Position numbers and translations under genes: made by a program. Below, piece by piece: positions 44,757 to 55,729 of a stretch of DNA of 64,000 bases (positions within the stretch are counted from its first letter, which is position 1; every line of letters begins with the position of its first letter). The notes below the pieces were generated by a model that had not been told where the DNA came from, did not search any database, and saw only the letters and a list, made by a program, of their open reading frames with translations. Source of the stretch: Nilaparvata lugens (lineage: Eukaryota; Arthropoda; Insecta; Hemiptera; Delphacidae); assembly GCF_014356525.2 (NCBI RefSeq), contig NC_052507.1, positions 38,986,368 through 39,050,367 on the forward strand, read 5' to 3'.

Positions 44757-44775
44757 CCGGGGTGACTTTGTCCCA
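44757..44775 (+). repeat. 19-bp inverted repeat, left member
   Basis: CCGGGGTGACTTTGTCCCA is the exact inverse of 60021-60039. Degenerate copies of its core occur at 45104-45120 and, inverted, at 59811-59826. Confidence 0.8.
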
Positions 44776-47700
44776 CCTCTGTTATCCGAAATCGATGTTC
44801 AACTATGATAGCCGTGGCCCTGATCATTATTGAGGTTCTACAATCGATATCTTGTCGAATCTCGATATATAAGTTGAATTATCGACATAAAACCTAACTG
44901 CTTGCTTCATCTTGTGATTTCGTTGTCGCAAAACTCCAATTGGAAAACTCATTCCTAACTTATGATATCGGTGAGTACGGTACATATTTTGGCCTTTTTA
45001 TCATATTTTAATTGGTAATTGGTATATCTATAATATCCATAGTTGAACTGGTTTGGGTTCTGTTATTAGTTAAATACAACAAGGTCACTTTTAGGTGAAA
45101 CTAGGGTTGACTTTGTCCCAGTATAAAAAATGTGATATGATGCAAATACAATTCAAAATATATCATGCATTCTACCTAATAAAGTAATCACCTTGCTTGA
45201 GATTAATACGATGTTGATAGGTTTTAGCTGATCTTGCAGCTGGAGGCAACATTGCTACGACGCTAAAATAGATCTTTAGGCAGCAGAAACTGGAATATTA
45301 TTGAAAAAGTAATTTGTGATTTTTGAAGTAGACGTAGATCCATTTGTTTTTAATGTCATTATTAATTTTAAAGGTTAACAGTTGGTTTCACTTTGTCTAA
45401 CACTTGAAAATGATCTTTTTTCCATATATTTTTCAAAATTAAGTGTGAGTGTATTGTGATAGATTTATTAAGATAGTCCTTTTGATTCTGATTTTGATTT
45501 GAATGGAAGATGGTAATGTATATTAAAACTGATAAATGTTGGAAGAAAATGAACGGTATATGTTTTGTAGAAATTTAGAGTACCTATCAGTAGGAATTGA
45601 GATTTTTTTATTTTAAATTATTTTTGAAGATGAAGCTATAAACCTAAATTTAAATGACAGTATTCTGTGATATAGATTTTATTTGTTTTGCTGATTCTAA
45701 TGAAAAGCTTTCTTGATTCTTAAGGAAACACCCATCATGTAATTTATTTTTCAAATTACACTATATATGTAATTTATGTAAGAGAACTGACTGAACAAAC
45801 TAACAACAATACTCGAGAGACCTTATTATGAAGTAATTCAATCAACTTGTGAATTATGTGTTATGGAATACTATGTACTCATCTCTTTGTATAAAGGGCA
45901 TGACCCTGATTACAAATAAATTCTTTTCTATTAAATCAAGATATTGAAGTAGGTAATGTCTATTTGTGCTTTAAAGTAATAAGTATTGATTTGAGTTTTA
46001 TATAAAAAAAACCTAAAGTCAGTTGACTCTATGATATAACTGAAGTTGAGTTAATCTGTATTATCCTAGTTTATTTTTTTATTCTAACAGCGGTCAAAGT
46101 ATGGGTCCATCAATGTACGAGTCCATCAATTTACGGGTTCATGAATGTCTTGTGAACGTGTGTCTTTAAGCCGCTGAGATGCCTCTGAATCGATGACAGT
46201 CCTAGAAGTTTGGGGTATGTTGTCTCCATTCCATCTGGACGTGTAGAACTCGATCACCGAGCCTAGATTCAAATTGAAGAAACAGCTTTGAGGTAACAAC
46301 TTTTTCCAAATTAAACAAACGTCCCAGGAACTGCGGATGTGACAGAATGGGTTTTAGTGACTATAGACTATTTCAAAAAAGGGGAGGGGTGTAAAACGTG
46401 AACCATTTAAATCAATTGAAACGTGCTGAATCAGACTCTTTTTGTTAAATCGTAACTTTGATTTGTGAATTAATAGATTACAAATTTTTATTCCGTTTGA
46501 ATAGTAGATTTTCGGTTGTATCTTTACATTGAAATGTGAGGCCATATTTTCTCTGTAAGGATCCAGCTGGGAATTTCAGTTCTCTTTAAATTTATATTCT
46601 ATTAAACTACTAAGAGATGAATTAGCCTATAAAATGTTATAGGCGTCCATAAATGTTTTGTAAATGATATTTTCATCGTAAAGTTGTGAAGAATCGAAGC
46701 TTCAAAAGGACCCTAACCTTTTTTCTAAATCTGTTTTGAAAGCACATATTTTGAATAGTTTTCCAAGGTAGAATTCCGTGATGTTATTTTTTAGGAATAT
46801 TTGTCATTGCTGCTTTCATAATAATTATAAAGATACAGAATGGATATGATTAACATTTGATAGCATTTTTATAGTGTCTTAAAAGTTTCCAGCAAGTGTG
46901 TTCTAAATGTTCTAAAAGTTTTCTGAATTTTATGCTGATCTTTCTTTTAAAATATATAGGCTATTGTTATTTATGATTAACTTCTGAGCAATATCTATGA
47001 TAACTTTCAATTCTTCTTTCTGAAATTAGAGTCCTTTAAGCTTCTTATGATTCAATCTGAAACGTTTTCAATGTAGAGCAGACAGAATAGGTTATTACCG
47101 AATTATCTATATCAGAGATAACCTTCTAAATTGAGTAATTTTTTTCCTTTCATTTTTTATATTTATTATTCATTTTTATCATTTTGACTGCTTAAGATAC
47201 ATCCTAATGCATGGAGGATGCGCTCAACAATGAGCATACTTTATGCTTGATTTTCAAATTATGCATTGTTTGACTGCTGATCCTAACTGCTTGTGAATAC
47301 AATTTTTTGGCTCTATACAACCCCTGTCATTTTCCTGCTTGCTATTCCATTCTTAACTCCTTATCACGATAATACAAATAAGTTTCATTAAATTTCTAAT
47401 ACTTTCATAACATCTCAATAATTATGTGCATGACACAAATTATAATAATACAAATTGCATGAACATTGCTCTAGGAATGGTTCAAAGTTGCATAAAACTC
47501 CTCATAGAGTGAACCTTTGGTTGATGCAATGGCATGGATAATATGCTTATAAGCATGAACATATAACAAATAAATAAATTAACAATAATATTTTCTTGAT
47601 AAATTGCATTATCCTAAATTATTAATCCTTAACTAATATCACAGACTATTTTTTTCTTTGGCATTATAATTTTTTTTTTCAATAATAATTAGATTATTAT

Positions 47701-47800
47701 GAAAGTTTTCTGGTTTGCTTTGGTTTTTTTTATCACAATAGATGTTTCATAAAGGGTTGTTTTTTATTTTTTTTTCAGTCTGTGGACTAATATAAAGACA
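44776..47800. other. AT-rich interval, no gene recognised
   Basis: Only short AT-biased ORFs. A stretch ending near 45930 (GGGCATGACCCTGATTACAA then ATAAATTC) resembles a retroelement 3' end, but without coding support. Confidence 0.4.
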
Positions 47801-47815
47801 ATATCATAATTAGGA

Positions 47816-49153
47816 CTAATTGAATGAATATATTATAATATTAGGCTTGGTGCAAGTGAATGCTAATTTATAAGACATTTGAACACTTAACACTAATATG
47901 TTACAATGATAACGTTTCATGCTATGTGGGACTTGACTTAGATTGAATGTTGATAAGGCTGAACTTTCAATATGGGGAGGTCCTTTCAATTGGCTAGGTG
48001 TGGAGTTGTCCTGGATGTATTCATCTGCAGAAATTTTCCAACGATCAGGCCACAGATGATGGAACTTCCGCCTGAACAGTGGCTTGTACCTTCCAGGCTT
48101 CAGCAAGAAGAACTTCTTCTTTTCCTCATTCCTTCTGCAGGGATCTTCGAGGCATCTAGGATGATAATGAATGGATTTCTTCTTCTTCCTCTTCTTCCAG
48201 GATGACTTGACTCTGCGATGGTGATGAAAAGGCTTCTTCTTCTACTTCTTCTTCTTCTTCCTCCTCTTCCAGGCCGGTTCAATCCTGTGTTGATATAGGT
48301 GACATTTTGGAACCTGAATTTTCGGTTGTTCTGATGGTGGTAAGTTTAGTTGTTTAAGATTGAGGAGTTGAGAGTCTGACACTGGCTTTGGTATCTCAGC
48401 TATTGATGTTGATAGAGGCAAGTTATTTTTCTTCAGTGAAGTATGTGGTGGGATGACATCACAAGTTGTAGAAGTGGTCTCCACCTCTTCTTCTGATGAG
48501 TTGAAGCTGTGGTTGGGTGAGAAAGGCAGGTCATCTTTCAGTATTGTCCATTTCTCATCCTTCTTCTTTTCCACTCCACTGTTGACAGGCGATGATTCAT
48601 CTTCCAGTATTGCATATATGTTATTGATTAGCCCCCCTGAATCCAGATTGTCAGGAATGGTTAACTTCATGTTTGAAATTTTAGCTGGGATAAAAATTTC
48701 TGCTTCTGGTCTAAGCTGAAAATTTATCAGAGTTGATTTTGAAATGGGCGCAGAAGCTGTTGGGCATTCGCTTTGGTAACATTTACAGCTGCTAGGTAGT
48801 GTGGACTGCTCATCTGCTGACATTGTCGGTGAGTTCGATATTCTGTCAACTGGACCGACGGAGAATTGGTGAGTCACCTCCCCACAGTTGGCGATGACAA
48901 GGTTAGATTTGACTGCTTTCATTGTTTGAAAATCCGTATTAAAAGCAGTCATGTTTGATTGTTAACTGTTATTCCCATTATTTCTCCTTTGATGATTGTA
49001 TCCATTTCTGTTTCCCTGATAAGTTTTTTTGTTACTGAAGTTGGTATTGCGTTGTTGATTGTCAGATGCAGGAGGCATTGATGACGTTGGACTGCTGGCT
49101 GCTGTGTTTGTGTTGTTGCTTGCAGTGAACTCTACCTGGAACGGGCTGTACAA
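47816..49153 (-). pseudogene. Downstream ORFs of LTR element copy 2 (gag end and unknown)
   Basis: Three successive minus-strand frames. 49153-48962 is Asn/Gln/Arg-rich (RNTNFSNKKTYQGNRNGYNH) and probably the gag C terminus. 48952-48242 (236 codons, ATG 48952) starts MTAFNTDFQTMKAV and is Ser/Pro/Glu-rich, ending in a lysine run. 48106-47816 contains GRYKPLFRRKFHHLWPDRW. A (GAA)n-type repeat at about 48105-48270 separates the last two. I do not recognise protease or RT motifs in them. Position and strand suit an LTR-element gag-pol junction, but the function is open. Confidence 0.45.
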
Positions 49154-49157
49154 TGCT

Positions 49158-50955
49158 TAGCTACAACCAAAAGTGTGTAAGGCGGAGTGAGTGAGACAGG
49201 CAAACCGTGTGGGACTCCTTCTCTCTCGTACTCATACATTCAAGCAGGCTGTTGCAGCTCTTGAATACGATTTTTCATTTTTAAAGTTTAAAAACGGATT
49301 TGAATGAGTATTAGGGCTATTAGTATTAGATCACAACCTTTTCTCTTGAATATTGTGATGTATTTGTCGTGAAATGCGTAGAATTGAATAAAAATACGAC
49401 CGAAAAATGGTGATGTATTATGTTGCATTTGGATGCAAGAATGGGCATGTTAAAGGAAATGAAATACCATTTCACAGGTAAGTCAAACATTTTTATTCTG
49501 TTGATTAATTTGAAGAAATCTTTTTGTTTTACATACATTTCCAATACTTCTTTCTATATTGATCAGTTTATTTGACCAAAAATAAAACAACAAATTTGGT
49601 TATATTCCTAGTAAGTTATACCGTACTGTGATAGTTTCTATGTTTATTGAAAATTTCGGCCTACTTTATAACATCTAAAATAAAAAACATAGTTGAAGAA
49701 CAAATTAATCCTTATTCAAAAAAGAATAAATAATATCTGATGCAGAAATTGTGAATGTTTCCCTACAAAGACTATCATTCATTCTATCACACATTCTATG
49801 TATGATGTAATTCATGGATATAAATTTGGTGTTAAGCATCAGCATATAATAAATATAGTATATTTATCATAATTTGTATACGGTATATTTTGTAGGTAGG
49901 CGTATCATACATTTTATGTATAATGTATAATATAAATTTAGTGTAAGTAGCAGCATATAATACTAATAGAATCTAATAGAATAATACTATAATCTAATAG
50001 AATCTATAAGTACGAAAAAATAAACATTTAATGAATTTTGTGTAAACACAGCTTTACAATAATGATTAATAATTCTGTGTTATCATCATGAGATGACATA
50101 ATTTATTTTAGGTACCTACTTTTATTTTGAAAAATATGATATTGCTATCAGCTGAATTGTAATTAATTTTTGAAATCTTCCCATTTCAAATAAATTTAAT
50201 AATCGTTCAATTTACAATTATGAAATAATTTTATGTGTATAATTATATGTGTATTATTGTTTATATAATTTATAATTATGAATAATTATTATTTAGCATA
50301 TTTTACTGTTTGCTTATCATATGGTCATAATTATAATACAATAATTGATATAATGTTTCTTCATAGATTTCTTTGCATCATTTCTGAAACTCCCACACTG
50401 ATTTAAATAATGTTATCAGAATACCTAGTATATTGCTATCATTACATAATTTAATAATCCTGTGTTATTGAATCATCATAATTTATTTTATTTACCTACT
50501 TTTATTGTGAAAAATATGAGATTGGACTATGAGCCTGTTTTTTCATTCCCAATCATTTCATGACAGTTTATATTTGTCCTTGTTAAATAAATAAAAATAA
50601 ATAAATAATACGCTTCTCTTAAATCTGGCCCAAAGTTATTCCCATGCTTGTGAAAAGTTGACAATACTAAAACTACTGCAGTCACAAATAAAAAAATTCT
50701 TTTCTTTAATTAATATTCAACCTATTTCATTATTTTTGCTCTCAAAAAGTTAACAATGAACTGCTTAATAAAGGAAAAATAACGCTTCCGTGGAATAAGA
50801 CATACAATATAGAAATAAAATAGAAATTGAAACTGTGCAATGCATTCTCCCATAAGAGCCAATGCGTAACAAAATGAACGAATCCCACAGCAATGCGGGT
50901 TGCCTATCTTTACCAGCTGCCTCACTTTTTTTGTGTTGCTAGTCCATTCCAGTTA
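49158..50955 (+). mobile_element. Insert in LTR element copy 2 with a THAP-domain exon
   Basis: This 1.8-kb segment separates the gag body (ending at 50965) from the Asn-rich gag end (49153). Its edges are imperfectly inverted: TAGCTACAACCAAAAGTG at the left and, inverted from the right, TAGCAACACAAAAAAAGTG, with further matches such as AGGCAAACCG/AGGCAACCCG. It contains a plus-strand THAP-like first exon (separate entry). THAP domains are typical of P-element-type transposases. No DDE-like remainder was recognised; the interior is AT-rich. I could not find an 8-bp target duplication. Confidence 0.45.
49407..49477 (+). pseudogene. THAP-domain first exon with splice donor
   Basis: From ATG 49407 the frame reads 24 residues including VAFGCKNGH and NEIPFHR and is followed at 49478 by GTAAGT, a consensus donor. 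Vxx-GCKN...IxFHRFP is the start of the C2CH THAP zinc finger; the usual first cysteine position looks replaced (YYVAFGC). I found no downstream exon with confidence, so this is an orphan exon of a probable P-superfamily transposase or THAP protein. Confidence 0.45.
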
Positions 50956-50964
50956 GTTTAAAGT

Positions 50965-52683
50965 TCACTGGTTGCTTGTTGTTATGTCTGCCTCATTGTT
51001 TACAATTTCAGTGTTGTTAATATTGGATGAATTATGATTAATAATATTACCAAAATTACCTTTTCCTTGTTGGTTAGTATTACTGTCATTATATTGATAT
51101 TGAGTCTCCTGTTTACTGTTTCCACAATCTGCTTGGTTATGACTTCCTTCCAAGTAGCTGTTTGCACCTAACCTATCACTCCTCTTAACAAATCTGTTAT
51201 GGCCCAGTTGGTTATCAATATTCTGTAGCCTCCATAAACAATTCTCAAATTTATCGTAGGAGTCAAAATCATGAGTACTCATTGCAGACTGGATTGAATA
51301 AGGTAGCTTACTTATAAGAATCTCAACTAAGTTGTTATTTTCTAATGGAGTACCTATCTAGTAATCCATTCAAGTATTTTAAGTGTGCTGCGAATCCAGT
51401 CATACTTAAACCCTGGTTCTTATCATACCGGCAAGTGAGAATATGTGACAGCAATGTTCTCTGCTTCGCTGGTGACCAGAATGTAGAAAGAAAATTTTGT
51501 ATAAACTCATTCAATGAATGAAATTTGGACACTGCTCCGAAAATAAATTAGTGGTTCCCCTTGCAAGCTTACTGACAGTTGAATTTTCCAAGCAAGCCAA
51601 GGAATGTTAGCCATTGAGTTGACAAGTTCTTTCTGTTCTATAAATGAGCGTGCTTGTAAACCAGATGGCGAATTATCAAATATTGGTAGACTTGAGATAA
51701 GTTGGTTTATGTTTACACCACTACTGCCTGAATTACAAGTTACCATACTATTTTTTATTCAGTTACATTCCACCTGTGTTTCAGCTAGTTGCTTCTTTAA
51801 CTCAAGAATAGCATCAGAGTCGTTGCACTCGGTATTAATTTGAGAAAGGTCTACCTTCAATTGATTTATCTGAGAGGTATGCTTTGTTTGTAGCTTTTCA
51901 ACCTTATCCAACCTAACATCAGACTTTGTGAATTTTTCTCCCATCCTGTTCTCCAACTCTGCACATTTATTATTAGTTTCCTTCTGTTGTTTGAGAAGTT
52001 TATTATTGGATTTCTACTTTTGCGCTGTTTATCTGGTCTAGCGTGAATGTAGTGATCTCCGTAGCTTTAGTTGTAATCTCACCTTGTAGATTCTCAACGT
52101 TTTCCAACAATTGTTTTTGTAAATCTTCCTTTGCCACCTTCACCTGTCCATTCAATGTCAATGACAACTGATTCATTTCTTGTTTTAATACTGAAATTTC
52201 ACTTTTAAATTCAGCTTTAATTCCAGATTTCTGTTGTTTGAATTGCAAACTAATACTGCTCATCATATCATTCTTTATCTGCAACATTTGTGTTATCATT
52301 TCGGCTTTCAAATCTGCATTTTGTTGTTTCATGGCATCTAGGAGACTATTGTAAGAGCCGGGTACTGCATGGACATCATTGATATGCAGCGAGTTGATCT
52401 TATCCTTTTTACGGGCGGGGACATCTGCTCCAGTGTGGCCTTCCTCGATTTCGGCGACGGTTTCGGTGTGGACTTCCTCGATGTTGGCGATGGTCCCGGC
52501 TGGGGATGACAGTCTTGAATCGAGTAGGAGTCGGCTCTCTTCAAAATGTGTTGATGACAGGCTCTCTCCAGCCTCCAGATTGAAGTCGATGGAGGTAGTG
52601 CTGAGGACCGGGCGTGGAAGATGTTCTGGTGAATATGTCTCGTCCTCTGACGTGACCGCAGTGGTATGATGTTCATCGGCCAT
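50965..52683 (-). pseudogene. LTR-retrotransposon gag, copy 2 (broken)
   Basis: The likely start is ATG 52683 (MADEHHTT); a longer reading from 52779 lacks support. 52683-52003 has an acidic N terminus and coiled coil (FKSEISVLKQEMNQL). A stop follows, and coiled-coil text resumes at 51956-51759. The capsid-like region (51746-51335) contains IPWLAWKIQLSVSLQGEPLI and FIQNFLSTFW, matching gag copy 1 (ISCDFN... region) in order. The tail (51282-50965) is Asn/Gln-rich. At least three breaks. A primer binding site lies about 720 bp upstream at 53410-53427, fitting an LTR element read on the minus strand. Confidence 0.7.
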
Positions 52684-53409
52684 GGTAGTTGTTTCAAAAT
52701 CAGTGAACAAGTGAAGATATAAAAGGTCGATGATCTTGTAGTGAATTGTTGAAAAACGAAGTGGTGAAGTGTTACGCAAAGGGTTTGGATTATACTTTCA
52801 GGTTAGTTGGAGAATAATAATTATAATCAATAACCACAGCATGAAACTAGAAAATTATCCACGACAATATTATCGGTAGGTTATTTGTGGCCGACTTATG
52901 CACATTGTGTGCTAAACAAACAAATGAACACATGATATAAACACATTAACAAAATAAATATTCGGTTCAAGTTTAATAAAGCTTGAATAGTGCTAATTCA
53001 GGTAATTTCACTTAAAATTTAACAAGTACAAACTATGAAAAGCCTTTTTAAAAATCTGCTCATTAAAGGACAACAGTAAAATAAAAATCAGGTGTAATCT
53101 TGGGCTATACACTACATGCATAAACTTGTTCGACCTTGGTTATAACTTATTTAAAATAACACAAGTAAGCAATGTAAGCAGTAGGCTTAAAGTTCGCCGG
53201 ATGCACACCCAATTTCTGAAATAAAAATATATTAATTACTGCCTCCAGATTGCAGATCCTCCTGTAAAAAATAATAAGTAATGTAGGCTTGAAGTTCGCT
53301 GAATACAGACTAATTCCTGAAAATAAAAATTAATTTTTGTCTCAAAATTGTTGTTCCTCCTGTAAAGAATAATATTTTCAAGTAATGTAGGCTCCACTGT
53401 CTTCCTTGA

Positions 53410-53427
53410 GTCCCTGTTTGGGCGCCA
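53410..53427 (-). other. Primer binding site (tRNA-Lys type) and LTR edge
   Basis: On the minus strand this reads TGGCGCCCAAACAGGGAC, one base from the classic lysine-tRNA 3'-end complement used by many retroelements. It is immediately preceded by ...AACCCCCCACACG, so the LTR would end in CA two bases before the site. Minus-strand reverse transcription would start here. The LTR itself should extend from about 53430 upward; I could not fix its far edge or find a second copy in the window. Confidence 0.75.
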
Positions 53428-53429
53428 CG

Positions 53430-54750
53430 TGTGGGGGGTTATACCAATCTCCTGTCGGTGACAGCACTTATCTGAGGGTTAATTCCTGTTTTGGGAAGTA
53501 CACTTGTCACATGAAATAGGGAAAAATGTCTAGAGTATACTAGATTATTTTTCTGACAATTAATCAAAGGATTAATTGTACTATATTTCCTCAGGATCAA
53601 GTAACTCGATGATGGGTTACTATTGACCTCTGAAATGAATATGATATTAGCAAATAAATAAGCTATAAGCAAGGTCGAACACAGGGTCACTAAGGAACAA
53701 CATGTGATGACAAGTTGCATTTATTTAAATTTACTAAATCATATAAGAATATTGTTTGTTCAATAATAATTAATAAATGAATTTGATAATGAAGGGTTAA
53801 GCCCATAAACAATATAATTTGAATTTTAAAGAGTTCTTTCAAGTTAATAAATTCATTAAGGATGAGCATGTAGTGCTTTCACCCAAGGGTTGCCCGACTC
53901 AAGTTTGGACAGTGTAACGTCAGAATTTTTACAAACGATATACCAGTTTGTCTATGGAAAATTGAGTCGAAGAGATTTTGAAGTAATAATAATATTATAA
54001 ATCACTCACATTTATATGGGCCCATAATATACGCGCACTCACTCATGGAGATTTGTTCACTGCATGGCTGGCATCTTTCGTCAGGCTGCATGGCATCATA
54101 TTAGGCTTCAATATTTGGCTCGCGATTTTAATAATTGATAACTCCTTTTTAACTGAGACTTGGTAATCAAATTAAATTCTAACATTACGGGAACTCTACA
54201 TTAATTGAAATTTAGCACTCTTACATAAATTTAACAATGAAACATTTAAAATTACAAAAAAAAACAAATAGGAGGTACAAACGACTCTCCATTAGCATGC
54301 TCAGTTAATCTCTCTCTTTCTTCCTTCTTCTCCGAAATTGAGAAGCTAGGTTTGGGGAAGAAAAGGTCACATGACCAGTTGATGACCAATCACTGGTCAG
54401 AAAAACAAATCTACCAATAGGATGGCTACAAATGAAGAGAATGTGCTCAGGTGTGCCATATAGAATAAATAAATAATTTTACAAATAAAAACGAGAAAAC
54501 AAGCAAAACAAATATAGGGGAACAATGAGCAGATTTTTCAGCAGGTCAGAGTATACAAAAAACAATATAATAAAATTGAAAAATCGAAGCAAGCAGTCAA
54601 CAACCAGAAACAGACATGCCGGTTATCAGCTGACTGATAAGGTAGCCGGCTCAGTTGCATCGAGAAACTAACCCTTATTGTAAACAAACATTCATTATGC
54701 TGTTATAGGTTATTCGAAAACCATTTACAACTGTTTGTGAATCTGTATCT
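53430..54750 (-). other. Probable 5' LTR of LTR element copy 2 and flank
   Basis: Sequence outside the primer binding site, starting (plus strand) TGTGGGGGGTTATACC. It has no ORF of note. By position the LTR is here, but without a second LTR its length cannot be read from this window. Confidence 0.4.
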
Positions 54751-55729
54751 TAATGAATGAATATATCATAGATTTTGTTGTTATTTCAACAGCCAATAAA
54801 GGTGGGTAGTCGTAATTTTTAGCTTATTAGTATAGAAAGTTGCTTATCAAAGCTGTTTGGCGAATCTCACCGTGACATAAAATAGGTCATAAAATAGCTA
54901 TGAAACAATGAAAATCAGTAACACAACGGTTTTAGCCTTATACTAAGATTGAAATTCATCAAGTTCTCTTTTTAAAATAATCATATTAATAATTTACGTA
55001 AATTTACATAAATTATATGTCAATTATGAGACGTATATTATATGTAAATGATTTACTTTCAGTATACATTGGTTCAATTTATTGACGAATAGGCCATAAA
55101 ATTTCTATAAAACAATGAAAAATCAGTAACACAGCGTTTTTTGCCTTACTACAACTAAAATTAGGGTAGGTGGGGGTAAAAGTACGAAGTTACATGATTT
55201 TTCTATATTTATGGAATCTCTTCATGAATATTCAGGTGTTTCAACTCCACATAATTAGTAGATAATATTGACAATATCCTCACCAAATTGGAACATTAAA
55301 AAATGATAATTGATAGAGATATAAAAATTTTCCCAAATTCCGTCATTGCGTACTCTTACCCCACATAATGGGGTAAGAGTACACTAGCATGGGGGAAAGT
55401 TCGCATAGTGTACTCTTACACCAACACAAGGAAATACCATATAAATGAAGGAATAGATTAATAATACAAAAAATTTATTCAACTAAACACAATATTTTAA
55501 CTAAGCAAGAGTACTTGTAATTATTAATATGAGTAGAAATTATTTCAAAAATGTTATTTATCAAAATGTCACAAAAAATATGATTCTGTTTTAAAGAAAA
55601 TTGTGCAATGAAAGATTTGTGCTTCAAAGATTTGTGCTATACATGTACATACAGTTTCATGAAGGTGAAATTTCACTTGATAGTGCTTGTGAGGTACTGA
55701 AATTCAGGCACTGGATTTGATTAAAAAGT

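Noticed and set aside
48100..48282. Arg-rich ORF (RRRRSRRR-type) on the minus strand
   Set aside because: Product of the (GAA)n-type simple repeat in an alternative frame.
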